54,719 nt of DNA, from assembly GCA_028282295.1 (NCBI GenBank), contig JANQIE010000093.1:1-54719 (forward strand), written 5' to 3'. Below the pieces are notes generated by a model. That model made no database searches. It saw only the letters and a list, made by a program, of their open reading frames with translations, and was not told the origin of the DNA. This document shows, in pieces, positions 34,025 through 41,886 of the stretch (positions are counted from its first letter, which is position 1; every line of letters starts with the position of its first letter). Source of the stretch: Desulfobacterales bacterium (GTDB lineage Bacteria > Desulfobacterota > Desulfobacteria > Desulfobacterales > JANQIE01). The position numbers and the translations under genes were made by a program.

Positions 34025-34851
34025 AAAAGCGACCTGACATGTACCCACACCTGACCAAATCATATAAAAAAACCTTTTCCTTTAAATTGGCCACCACATC
34101 GTTCATCTATCCGGACACCTACTGCGCCAACGCCGAAATCCTGGCGCCCTTTGTCGATGAAATCGAGCTGTTGCTTTTGCAAGGGGCGCCCTCCGATCGA
34201 CCCGCCAAAAGCGAAATCGAACAATTGCACCGCATCGGTCGACAGGCCAATCTCACTTACAATGTTCATCTGCCCATGGATGTGCAGTTCGGTCACCCCG
34301 ACAAAAAGGTGCGTCAAAGGGCGATCCGGGTTATCCGAGAGGTCGTCGACCTGGTCGCGGTACTGGCCCCGACAACTCACACCCTGCACTTGAATCGCCA
34401 TGGGACCGATACGTCGCAAACGGCGGTCAAGCAGTGGCAGCGGCGTATCGAGCAAAGTCTGACCGCATTGTTCGATCAGGGGGTCGATCCACATGCGCTC
34501 ACCGTCGAAACACTGACCGATCCGTTCGAATGGGTGGAACCGATCGTCCGGGCCTATGATTTGAACATCTGTCTGGATATCGGCCATCTGCTGCTCAACG
34601 GTATCTTACCGGGAAGACTCGTGGAACAGTACGCCGAACGCATCCCGTTGATCCATCTACACGGCGTCCGGGAAGGTCGCGATCATCTGGCCCTGACGGA
34701 AATGGCGCCTGAATTTATCGATCCGGTGTTCACTCTTTTGAACGACTATCAGGGCACGGTGTCAGTGGAAGTTTTCTCATTTTCCGCGCTTGCGTCGTCG
34801 TTGGACTGCCTGGACAGGCGTCTGTTGTCGGCATCACGCCCAGGCACATGA
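34021..34851 (+). CDS. cbiR: CbiR-like cobamide-remodelling hydrolase (AP endonuclease 2 / TIM-barrel fold)
   Basis: A 276-residue protein of the xylose-isomerase-like/AP endonuclease 2 superfamily. Conserved positions include ATTSFIYPD near the N-terminus, EIELLLLQG, NVHLPMDVQFG, LHLNRHG, LTVETLTDPFEW, ICLDIGHLLLNG and LIHLHGVREGRDH; the His/Glu/Asp residues in these strands suit a metal site. CbiR, described in Akkermansia, is from this superfamily and hydrolyses the phosphoribosyl bond in the nucleotide loop so the lower ligand can be replaced. The ATGA overlap with cbiB and the cobU-cobS-cbiB context support that identity. The start is the overlapping ATG; a longer frame from 33940 lies inside cbiB. 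Function is by homology and context only. Confidence 0.7.
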   Translation: MKKRPDMYPHLTKSYKKTFSFKLATTSFIYPDTYCANAEILAPFVDEIELLLLQGAPSDRPAKSEIEQLHRIGRQANLTYNVHLPMDVQFGHPDKKVRQRAIRVIREVVDLVAVLAPTTHTLHLNRHGTDTSQTAVKQWQRRIEQSLTALFDQGVDPHALTVETLTDPFEWVEPIVRAYDLNICLDIGHLLLNGILPGRLVEQYAERIPLIHLHGVREGRDHLALTEMAPEFIDPVFTLLNDYQGTVSVEVFSFSALASSLDCLDRRLLSASRPGT

Positions 34852-34982
34852 CCGGCTTGCAAAAGCAAAATGGCGGACGGACACCAGCGTACTGTTATTT
34901 TTTATAAATTTGACCTTTGCAGATCGGATCTCTTAAGATATTAAAATACATGTCGATTATAATTTTATTGGGTCATCAATGA

Positions 34983-35038
34983 GTGTCCAGCCATAAATAG
35001 TAGTTTTCGCCCGAAAGTAATTATTTCCGGATGGGCAC
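34983..35038. mobile_element. Short inverted-repeat element (MITE-like), copy 1
   Basis: This 56-bp element begins GTGTCCAGCCATAAATAGTA and ends ATTATTTCCGGATGGGCAC. The ends are inverted copies of one another and of the ends of the elements at 35955 and 46377. It codes for nothing. It extends over an ATG (35031) that would otherwise be taken as the start of the next gene. Confidence 0.7.
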
Positions 35039-35060
35039 CAACCAACCAAAGCAGGATCTC

Positions 35061-35774
35061 ATGGCAGGCAAAGTCGCAATCGCGTTGATTAAAAAGGAAG
35101 CAGAACTGTACCGTTCACATGGTCTGTACAAAGAATCACTCAGGATTTACGCCCAATTATTGCGGGCCGTGCCGGACAAACATCCGGAGATAAAAAGGAG
35201 TTTGCAGGCCAGTATCACCCGCATTCAAAAAGAAGTCCAGGATTTTAACATCGATATCGGCCAGCCGCCGTCAGCCAAGGAAATGACCTTGATGCGCAAA
35301 GGCTGGCCCGAAGACGAGAACCCGTTCGAAATCATCAGCATTGCCGAGGCATTCAAGGAACTGGGCCTTTATATCGAGGCGATCAACGAATACCATAAGT
35401 TATGGCGCAACCCCGACACCTCGCCCCACTCAACCCTCGAAGACCTGACCGACTGCCTGCGGCACCTTGATTCGGACGAAGTCATCATCAATCAAATGGG
35501 GCATATTCTGCAAAACTCTGTTTTGGATCAACCCAACCGGGCCGCGGCCCTCATGAAAATTGCCGACCTATTGCAACAGTACAAACGCCCCCTGGCAGCC
35601 TTGGAGCTTTTTCGAACAGTCCAGAAACTCGATCCCACGCGCGTGGGGGTCGCCCAGAAAATCAAAGCGCTCGAAAAGGTCATCGATACCGGGACCATCG
35701 GTCGCATTGAACCGGAGCAAGGGCCTGTCAGGAAACGCGGCTTTTTCTCAAAATTCTTTTCTTCGAACAAGTAA
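35061..35774 (+). CDS. TPR-like protein of unknown function
   Basis: A 237-residue soluble protein made of helical pairs in the TPR style: AELYRSHGLYKESLRIYAQLL near the N-terminus, IAEAFKELGLYIEAINEYHKLW in the middle and IADLLQQYKRPLAALELFRTVQKLDP near the C-terminus, then a basic tail (RKRGFFSKFFSSNK). It has no signal peptide; partner unknown. The frame opens at 35031, but that ATG lies inside the right arm of a mobile element, so I prefer the ATG at 35061 with AGGA upstream. A strong terminator follows 18 nt after the stop. Confidence 0.6.
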   Translation: MAGKVAIALIKKEAELYRSHGLYKESLRIYAQLLRAVPDKHPEIKRSLQASITRIQKEVQDFNIDIGQPPSAKEMTLMRKGWPEDENPFEIISIAEAFKELGLYIEAINEYHKLWRNPDTSPHSTLEDLTDCLRHLDSDEVIINQMGHILQNSVLDQPNRAAALMKIADLLQQYKRPLAALELFRTVQKLDPTRVGVAQKIKALEKVIDTGTIGRIEPEQGPVRKRGFFSKFFSSNK

Positions 35775-35792
35775 AGGCCACGGAAAAAACAG

Positions 35793-35834
35793 AATATCCC
35801 AAGTACGAACGTACTTTGAGATATTTTATTTTTT
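35793..35834 (+). terminator. Rho-independent terminator after the TPR gene
   Basis: AATATC and AAGTACG on the left pair with CGTACTT and GATATT on the right, forming a long hairpin around AA with a small internal mismatch. It is followed by TTATTTTTT. Position right after the stop codon and the T-tract fit a factor-independent terminator. Confidence 0.75.
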
Positions 35835-35954
35835 CCACAGCCCGAACATCTTCAACACCGGAGCCCGCAATCTCCACGTTGACCCAGGCTTGTCATACCG
35901 GGAATCGTAGTTACGTTAACAGGTGTTTATACAAACGCGAAGAGAAACGGCCGG

Positions 35955-35996
35955 GGTCTTGTCCGGAACCGAAAGATGCTATTTCCGGACAGACAC
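35955..35996. mobile_element. Short inverted-repeat element (MITE-like), copy 2, degenerate
   Basis: This 42-bp element has the left arm GGTCTTGTCCGGAACC and the right arm GCTATTTCCGGACAGACAC, sharing an inverted GTCCGGAA core and the same terminal GTGTC-type end as the other copies. The left end has diverged. It lies in the 35775-36137 gap, which otherwise contains the TPR-gene terminator and one AT-rich hairpin. Confidence 0.5.
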
Positions 35997-36004
35997 GCGC
36001 TAAA

Positions 36005-36030
36005 GTTTTACCGGATTTTTCCGATAAAAC
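36005..36030. repeat. AT-rich hairpin upstream of the PHP gene
   Basis: GTTTTA and CGGA on the left pair with TCCG and TAAAAC on the right around TTTT, with one mismatch. It lies about 110 nt before the PHP gene and directly after element copy 2. A role in regulation is possible but unsupported. Confidence 0.4.
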
Positions 36031-36137
36031 ATGCTATGGATATCCTACTGTACGGTGATATTCTTGCACTGCCTTCAAAATGAATTCGCAATGCCGATCC
36101 ACCAAATCACAACCAAACAAGGCAAGCCCTTCACTCC

Positions 36138-37049
36138 ATGAACAATATCAATCGCATTCAATTTGAAAAACCGGATATCGCCGACCTGCAATCACGCTAC
36201 ACGGTCGTTGATATGCACTTTCATTCCAACCATTCCGACGGCATCGGCTCAATCAAAAAAATTGCCCGACAGGCCCGCACACTCAATATCGGCGTGGCCC
36301 TCACCGATCACAACGCCATCAAAGGGGCCGTGGAAATCAATCGGTACAAGGATTTGCTGACCATCCCGGGCATTGAACTCACCTCCAGCGAGGGCACCCA
36401 TCTGCTCGTCTATTTTTACGACATCAAAAGCCTTAAACGCTTCTATAAAAATGACGTTTTGCCTTTTTTCGGCAACGATGTGATGAGTTCCATCCAGTTG
36501 CACATGGAAGAAATTGTCCGGCGTGCACGCAACTACAAAACCGTCATTATATTTCCCCATCCCTATTGCGCGGCCTACACCGGCATATGTAATTACAATT
36601 TTTCGCCGGAACAGACGCGCCGGTTATTCAATATGGTCGATGGCGTTGAGGTCATCAACTCGGAAAACGTTAAAAAATGGAACCTGCAAAGCGCCGTGCT
36701 CGGCTTTAACCTGAACAAAGCCATTACCGGCGGCAGCGACGGCCACTCGATCTATCAAATGGGACGGGTTGTCACCTACGCCGACTGCAAGAAAACCCGC
36801 AAGGCGTTTTTGGACGCGGTCAAAAAGAAAAACGCGAAAGTGATCGGCAAGGAAATTCACCTGTTGCGCAAAATGAAATCGAATGGGCTGAAACTTCGCA
36901 GCAATATTCGTAACTACCCGGACCTGCTTGAAAAAAATCTAAAATACAGCTATACTGTGCTGAATCTCAAATCCAAACATCTCAAAGACAATTTTAAACG
37001 CGAATTCAATGATCGCATCAAAAAAGGCTTAAAGAGCCAAGCCTCATAA
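36138..37049 (+). CDS. PHP-domain phosphoesterase-like protein
   Basis: A 303-residue protein with the polymerase and histidinol phosphatase (PHP) fold. Metal-ligand motifs are in order: VVDMHFHSNHSDG (motif 1), ALTDHNAIKG (motif 2), PGIELTSSEGTHLLVYF (Glu ligand), IIFPHPYC (His ligand) and GGSDGHSI (final Asp-His). All are intact, so it should be an active trinuclear metal phosphoesterase; related small PHP proteins hydrolyse nucleotides or sugar phosphates. The last ~80 residues are basic and helical. It lies 10 nt before an FHA-domain gene, so both are one operon. Substrate unknown. Confidence 0.82.
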   Translation: MNNINRIQFEKPDIADLQSRYTVVDMHFHSNHSDGIGSIKKIARQARTLNIGVALTDHNAIKGAVEINRYKDLLTIPGIELTSSEGTHLLVYFYDIKSLKRFYKNDVLPFFGNDVMSSIQLHMEEIVRRARNYKTVIIFPHPYCAAYTGICNYNFSPEQTRRLFNMVDGVEVINSENVKKWNLQSAVLGFNLNKAITGGSDGHSIYQMGRVVTYADCKKTRKAFLDAVKKKNAKVIGKEIHLLRKMKSNGLKLRSNIRNYPDLLEKNLKYSYTVLNLKSKHLKDNFKREFNDRIKKGLKSQAS

Positions 37050-37059
37050 GGCATCATCA

Positions 37060-37437
37060 ATGGCAAAATTAATCCAGATAGTCGAAGGGGTCACCGTGGC
37101 CCAGTATATCCTCGACAAAAACCAAATTCGCATCGGACGCAACCCCGACAGTGAAATCCATATTGACGATCCGGCGGTCAGTTTCGAACATGCCGTCATT
37201 CGACTCGATACGGATTGTGCCGAAAAAGAGGTGCCTCACTACACCATCACCGATTTGGACAGCACCAACAACACCTTCATCAACGGCAACCAGATCAAAC
37301 AGCACACCTTGGAACACAATGACATTATCCGGGTCGGCTTGAGCAGCTTCACCTTCATCGACGAAACCATCGCCCAGACGGATAAAACCCTGAAAATCCG
37401 TAAAAGCTGGATACCCGGCGTTTATTACACCAAGTAG
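37060..37437 (+). CDS. FHA-domain protein
   Basis: A single forkhead-associated domain fills most of this 125-residue protein: IRIGRNPDSEIHIDDPAVSFEHAVIRL supplies the Gly-Arg and Ser-His positions, and DLDSTNNTFINGNQI supplies the Asn-Gly turn. FHA domains bind phosphothreonine peptides, but the 'GSTNGT' loop here reads STNNTF, a permitted variant. No kinase or phosphatase gene is adjacent. It follows the PHP gene by 10 nt and may be co-expressed with the exported TPR protein that comes 115 nt later. Confidence 0.85.
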   Translation: MAKLIQIVEGVTVAQYILDKNQIRIGRNPDSEIHIDDPAVSFEHAVIRLDTDCAEKEVPHYTITDLDSTNNTFINGNQIKQHTLEHNDIIRVGLSSFTFIDETIAQTDKTLKIRKSWIPGVYYTK

Positions 37438-37552
37438 TGCCCACCGGCAAACCGGTCGCTAATCTGCACCGTTCCTCTGGTTTTATCCGGTAATGGTTAC
37501 GAACACCGAACCGCCTTTGCATTTTTTACCGATTCAACAAGTGGAGACAATT

Positions 37553-39628
37553 ATGTTTTTTAAAAACTGGGTCAGAAAAATTACCGTACTCGGCTTGGCG
37601 CTGACTTTGGCTCTGGTCGCGGGTGTCAATCCCCGTGCGCTTGCGGCGACGCAACTGCCTGAATTTGACGTGGTGGTCAAGCTCCAGAAAATCGAGCAGA
37701 CCCTGACAACCATCGAACAGATGATGCCGGTCGATGCCGGTCAACCCATGGGTAATCCACTGGCCATGTTGCGCACCATGATGCAAGGCACGGACTGGAT
37801 CGACCCCCAACGCGCGGTGGTGATCGGCGCCGACCTTTCGGGCGAAAAAATAACCGGCGTTGCCCTGATTCCGTATCAATTTGAAAATCAGCAGTTTCAA
37901 GCCACGTTCGGTGCCACGACCGGCGACGACTACTACCTGATCCAAATACCCCCCAACGGCGGTGGCCCCCCGATTTCCAAAGCCACTGAAAGCGCCCTGC
38001 GCAAAGCGTCTCAAACATTGGGCAAAACAGCCGTTTCCGCCCAGCTATCCGTTAAGACCCTGCTTGATGAATCAAAAGACAGAATCGACACGATGCTGGC
38101 TCAAATCGCCCAAAAGCCGCAGGCGCCCAACGATACACCGACACCGATGACACCCCGGGATTTACAACTTATGTTTACCAACATGCTCAATCTGGCCCGG
38201 CAACTCGACTTTTTGTCACTGGGTGTTGATATAAACCCCGAAAACCTGACCATGGCCTGCGAAGCCCAGGCCGCGCCCGGCACCGACCTGGCGCGACTGT
38301 TCGTTTCCACGGCATCGACCGACCGGTTGGCGGCCTATACCCCTGACGGGCAAATCTCATTCAAATCCTTAAGCTACGATGTTCCCGGTGCGTTCGATCT
38401 GGTCAACACCGCCTTTGGAGATCTTTATCGCAATATGGGGATCGAACTCAGCCGTTTCATGCCGATGAGCAAACAAATGACCGGTGACGTGGCCGGGAGC
38501 ATGTCGATACGCAATGGCACGGTGGCATTTGAGACCATCATGGTGCTCAAGGATACGGCCACGGCCGCCACATTTCTCGAAAAAGAATACCTTCCCGCCA
38601 TGACCCAATACAGCGAGGATATCCGTAAGATGCTAGCCAAACAAACCGGGAAAAAAATCGAACCGCTGTTTGTGCGGACACCGGAAAGTCGCATCCAGGG
38701 GCACAAAGTCGCCGGTTTGAAGATGCGAGTCCCGGCAGACCCTTCCGCCGGCATGAACCCGGCCGGCACTGCGATGCCGGACACCCTGTTCGATTACAAT
38801 CTGCGTATGACCACGGTAAATGACCTGTTCCTGACTGCCGCTGATGACAAACGCCTGGGTGAGTTGATCAAAATAGCCGCAACACTGAAACCGCAACCGG
38901 TCAAAGGCCCCTGGATGACCATGGAAATGGACATGGCCGAGTACATGAACGCGGTTGCCGCCATGATGCCGAATCCGTCGGACGTGCATCAACCGATCCC
39001 GCAAATGGGCAACATCGCGATGACCGTCGATTTGGTAAACGGCAAAGCATCCGCCACCACCGTCTTGCGGCTCGATGACATTGAGAACCTGATCGCCCAG
39101 GCCAAGAACAGAAAAAAGTCCAGGGCGCCTTCAACCATGGCCACCATTGAAACGGTACCAACACTTGAAACGGTACCGACACAGCCACCGGTACCACCGG
39201 CAATCGATCCGGCCCGGAATTCCGATTACTGGCAGGACAAAGGCGCTTTATGCACCGCCTACGGTAACGACAAAGCCGCCATTCGTTACTTTAAAAAAAC
39301 CCTCCAACTCGATCCCGCGCGCCCCAATGCATATTTTCAAATGGGTATCGCCCACGGCGAGTTGGGTCAATACACCCAGGCGCTGGCCGCCGTCAACCAA
39401 GCCCTTGCCGTGGCACCGGACAACGCGTTGTATCTTTACGGACGCGGGCGTATCTACCTGTTGGCCGGTGACCGGGACAAAGCGCTTGAAGATTTTAAAC
39501 AAGCAGCCATCGGTGGGAATCAGGATGCGCGCAATTACCTGACCGCCGTGGAACAAATCGACTGGACCCGGACCGAAATCAATAAAGAAATACCCGCCCC
39601 TGCACAGTATCCGGAAACGATGAATTAA
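37553..39628 (+). CDS. Exported protein with C-terminal TPR repeats
   Basis: A 691-residue secreted protein. The start at 37553 follows GTGGAGA and yields a clean signal peptide: MFFKNWVRK, a hydrophobic stretch, then ALA before ATQLPEF. The frame opens 60 nt earlier, but that would bury the signal. Residues ~30-560 are one large domain that I cannot assign, rich in DxA and M-P segments and reminiscent of exported proteins scored only as hypothetical. Residues ~585-680 are three TPR units (YWQDKGALCTAYGNDKAAI; AYFQMGIAHGELGQYTQAL; YLYGRGRIYLLAGDRDKAL). It probably works in the periplasm as an assembly or scaffold factor. Confidence 0.6.
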   Translation: MFFKNWVRKITVLGLALTLALVAGVNPRALAATQLPEFDVVVKLQKIEQTLTTIEQMMPVDAGQPMGNPLAMLRTMMQGTDWIDPQRAVVIGADLSGEKITGVALIPYQFENQQFQATFGATTGDDYYLIQIPPNGGGPPISKATESALRKASQTLGKTAVSAQLSVKTLLDESKDRIDTMLAQIAQKPQAPNDTPTPMTPRDLQLMFTNMLNLARQLDFLSLGVDINPENLTMACEAQAAPGTDLARLFVSTASTDRLAAYTPDGQISFKSLSYDVPGAFDLVNTAFGDLYRNMGIELSRFMPMSKQMTGDVAGSMSIRNGTVAFETIMVLKDTATAATFLEKEYLPAMTQYSEDIRKMLAKQTGKKIEPLFVRTPESRIQGHKVAGLKMRVPADPSAGMNPAGTAMPDTLFDYNLRMTTVNDLFLTAADDKRLGELIKIAATLKPQPVKGPWMTMEMDMAEYMNAVAAMMPNPSDVHQPIPQMGNIAMTVDLVNGKASATTVLRLDDIENLIAQAKNRKKSRAPSTMATIETVPTLETVPTQPPVPPAIDPARNSDYWQDKGALCTAYGNDKAAIRYFKKTLQLDPARPNAYFQMGIAHGELGQYTQALAAVNQALAVAPDNALYLYGRGRIYLLAGDRDKALEDFKQAAIGGNQDARNYLTAVEQIDWTRTEINKEIPAPAQYPETMN

Positions 39629-39681
39629 CGCATCGCTCGGTGGCAACCGGTTTGTATAAGCACCATGAAAGGAGGCCAAAA

Positions 39682-39993
39682 ATGAAAGGCAAGACCGAAA
39701 ACCGCTCCAACCAACGGTTCACATATCAATCCACGATCAAACATGCCAATTACGACACCGGCTTTTTATTCCCGGCAAAGATGAAGGACCATTGCCGTGA
39801 TGGTATGAATTTCGAAAGCGAACAGAAATTGGCGCCGGGGTCGGAAATATTTATCCGCACGGACAACACCCTGCCCGCCCCAACTGAATTTGAACCGAAC
39901 ATCGCCTATCGTGCCAAGGTGGTCTGGTGTCGGCAATTGACCAGTGATGCGCCACGCCGCTACAGCGTCGGTGTCCAATATCTCAAGGAATGA
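39682..39993 (+). CDS. PilZ-like domain protein
   Basis: A 103-residue protein resembling a lone PilZ (cyclic di-GMP receptor) domain. RSNQR near the N-terminus fits RxxxR, and DHCRDGMNFES fits the second motif D/N-x-S-x-x-G with Cys in place of Ser. AKVVWCRQL and RYSVGVQYL complete the beta-barrel. The Ser to Cys change leaves c-di-GMP binding uncertain. The start at 39682 has a near-consensus AAAGGAGG. It follows the exported TPR protein by 53 nt. PilZ proteins usually couple c-di-GMP to motility or exopolysaccharide; the target here is unknown. Confidence 0.7.
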   Translation: MKGKTENRSNQRFTYQSTIKHANYDTGFLFPAKMKDHCRDGMNFESEQKLAPGSEIFIRTDNTLPAPTEFEPNIAYRAKVVWCRQLTSDAPRRYSVGVQYLKE

Positions 39994-40341
39994 CACAACA
40001 TCAGGCCTGTGTCCGGCACACTTGCTGTTTCGCAGCCAGACGTACCATCGCCGTATGGGCAGGGACGATAACCAGACTGGTGCGTATAAAAATTGACAAT
40101 GAAATGCATTTTTTGACACATATGCCAATTTTTGACCACAAAAGGCCAAGAAAACAAAATCCGGGAAAACAAAATTTTGACGCAACTTTAAAAAAAGATA
40201 TCTACAGCCCAACGGCCATTGTCGCCATAATACGTTTTATATAATATTTTCAAATAATTACGCAACAACACATCTTTACCGGCAAAAGAAACAAGCAAAA
40301 CACCCCTCATGATACATCCACACAATTACACAAAACGCCAC

Positions 40342-40357
40342 TGGCTTTAAAATTGCA
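40342..40357 (+). promoter_or_regulatory. Sigma-54 (-24/-12) promoter
   Basis: TGGC (40342-40345), seven bases, then TTGCA (40353-40357): GG at 40343-40344 and GC at 40355-40356 are separated by exactly ten bases, the invariant spacing. The -12 element is consensus and the -24 element keeps TGGC. The predicted start is near 40368. No enhancer-binding protein gene is adjacent. Confidence 0.6.
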
Positions 40358-40367
40358 TAATAAATCA

Positions 40368-40446
40368 GCAACATCCTAGCGGGTTTCGTAACCGCCAATG
40401 CCTCCTTCTTGCTTCGGGATGGCTCGCGGGGAGCCATCCCATTTTT
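40368..40446 (+). ncRNA. Candidate sigma-54-dependent small RNA / leader with terminator
   Basis: From the predicted start near 40368 the RNA would form a first hairpin, GCGG(G)TT with AACCGC around TCGT (40379-40395). A single-stranded C/U-rich stretch (GCCTCCTTCTTGCTTC) comes next, and then a perfect terminator: GGGATGGCTC (40416-40425), loop GCGGG, GAGCCATCCC (40431-40440), ATTTTT. The total is about 79 nt, the size of a typical small RNA. CTCCTT (40402-40407) is complementary to Shine-Dalgarno sequences, including AAGGAG (40466-40471) of the next gene. It could act in trans as an sRNA, or in cis as an attenuator. I do not recognise a named RNA family. Confidence 0.55.
40416..40446 (+). 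terminator. Rho-independent terminator, perfect 10-bp stem
   Basis: GGGATGGCTC and GAGCCATCCC pair without mismatch around GCGGG, followed by ATTTTT. It ends before the Shine-Dalgarno sequence of the zinc-ribbon gene at 40478. Confidence 0.88.
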
Positions 40447-40477
40447 CAAATTACAATTTACTCACAAGGAGATGCGA

Positions 40478-40672
40478 ATGCCGTTGGTTGAGTACAAATG
40501 TCAACGGTGTAATTACTCGTTCGCAAAACTGGTCTTAGGGTCGGGTGAAGAGTCCGTGACATGTCCCAATTGTCAGCAGCAGCAGATCGGTTGGCGGCTC
40601 AATTACACAACACTGTTTAAAAATCGCGGCTCAAGCACCGAGCAGCCCGAAATCGATCCCACCTCTTCCTGA
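40478..40672 (+). CDS. FmdB-like zinc-ribbon protein
   Basis: A 64-residue protein starting MPLVEYKCQRCNYSFAKLVLG, with a second CPNC pair, so four cysteines (CQRC and CPNC) form a zinc ribbon of the FmdB/regulatory type common in anaerobes. The tail is acidic and short. AAGGAG stands seven bases before the ATG; the frame opens at 40409 but that lies inside the upstream terminator. The small RNA-like region just before may regulate it. The binding partner is unknown. Confidence 0.75.
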   Translation: MPLVEYKCQRCNYSFAKLVLGSGEESVTCPNCQQQQIGWRLNYTTLFKNRGSSTEQPEIDPTSS

Positions 40673-40705
40673 GCACATCGGCCCATTCCCACCGGCCGAC
40701 GAATG

Positions 40706-41131
40706 TTAAACCGGCGTCGGTACAAGCATCACCGGACAGGGGGCCTTCTCCAGAATTGTAATCCCCACGTAGTCGACCCGCCCCAGACTCATCTTGTGTG
40801 GTCGCAGATGACACCCGAGGATAATCAAATCCACCTCTTTTTGCCGGGCCAACCGGCAAACCGCCAGGGCCGGATCAGCCGGAAACCGCTCGAAATCCGA
40901 CTGAGGCACCTTCGCCAGCAACGGCGCCACCTCTTCCTGGTACTTTTCATCGACCACGCGCAACGCCTCGACAAGCCGCGGATCGGAATCCTGATACTGC
41001 TTCAGGTTGTAGTCCAGCGCATGAAAAATCGACAATCGCGCTCGGTGCGCATGGGCCATTTGAATCGCTTTTTGCAGCGCACCGATACTCGGTGGTGTAA
41101 ATTTCAAGGCAACAAAAATGTGCTTAAACAT
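40706..41131 (-). CDS. Universal stress protein (UspA family)
   Basis: A 141-residue cytoplasmic protein with the Usp alpha/beta fold: KHIFVALKFTPPSIGALQKAIQMA at the N-terminus, VDLIILGCHLRPH, and a final EKAPCPVMLVPTP. The ATP-binding signature G-x2-G-x9-G(S/T) is incomplete (GCHLRPHKMSLGRVDYVGI), so nucleotide binding is uncertain. The start at 41129-41131 has AAGGGG upstream; the frame continues 12 codons further back. Its 3' end converges on the zinc-ribbon gene. Confidence 0.85.
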   Translation of the reverse strand: MFKHIFVALKFTPPSIGALQKAIQMAHAHRARLSIFHALDYNLKQYQDSDPRLVEALRVVDEKYQEEVAPLLAKVPQSDFERFPADPALAVCRLARQKEVDLIILGCHLRPHKMSLGRVDYVGITILEKAPCPVMLVPTPV

Positions 41132-41402
41132 GACAACACCCCTTTTCACCGCCCCCTCACATGCCAAGGAGCGGATTTGGATAGGTTATGCCTAAAAAAA
41201 ACACAATGTGTCAAAAAACAACCACATCACATCATATCGAATAACGTTCGCCGATCAGTTATCAAATGACATCAGTATGATATCTTCCTGCCGGCGGATG
41301 GCCCATCTTTTGCAGTTTTCGTCAATGCCGGTATCAATCGGCACCAATCAGATTACAACGGCGCGAACGCCGTTAATCGGGATTCACTTCGGAAGAGGTC
41401 GC

Positions 41403-41828
41403 ATGAAACATTTTTCCATAACAGCCTTATTCATTGGTAGTATAATTTCACTTTACGGATGCCAATACATGGTCGCTTCGGGCGTCTGGATCGGCGCGCG
41501 CGAGATTGTTCAGTATGCCGCCGACAATGTGTCCCATCGAACCCTGGTCGGCAGCCTGGAAAACGTGCACAAAGCGACTTGCAGCGCACTGGAACGGATG
41601 CAGATAAAAATCGTGCAGATTGATGAAAACCGCGAAGTCAGAAGAATTACAGCTCGCGCCGGCAGGCTAAACATAAAGATAAACATGGAAACGATCACCC
41701 CCAACACGACGCGCGTGACCGTGGCGGCGACCAGCAATTCGCTCAAAAAGGATAAAGCCACCTCCGATGAAATCATCCTTCAAATCGGCCATCATTTTAC
41801 TCCCCAGGTAACCCCGCATGTCATCTGA
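41403..41828 (+). CDS. DUF3568-like lipoprotein
   Basis: A 141-residue exported lipoprotein: MKHFSITALFIGSIISLYGC is a lipoprotein signal with Cys20 as lipid anchor. The mature part (HKATCSALERMQIKIVQIDEN; RAGRLNIKINMETITPNTTRVTVAA) matches the general outline of DUF3568, small outer-membrane or periplasmic lipoproteins of anaerobic Deltaproteobacteria. The start at 41403 has GAAGAGG upstream; the open frame begins at 41208 but that extension lacks a plausible site and would destroy the signal. Function unknown. Confidence 0.7.
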   Translation: MKHFSITALFIGSIISLYGCQYMVASGVWIGAREIVQYAADNVSHRTLVGSLENVHKATCSALERMQIKIVQIDENREVRRITARAGRLNIKINMETITPNTTRVTVAATSNSLKKDKATSDEIILQIGHHFTPQVTPHVI

Positions 41829-41886
41829 ACGCTCGATCCGGATCTTTTGATCGGATTTGGGCTTGCACCTGTGGTTCATTCGCGTT

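Noticed and set aside
39766-40212. Minus-strand frame opposite the PilZ gene
   Set aside because: Shadow of a well-supported plus-strand gene; no ribosome-binding site or family.
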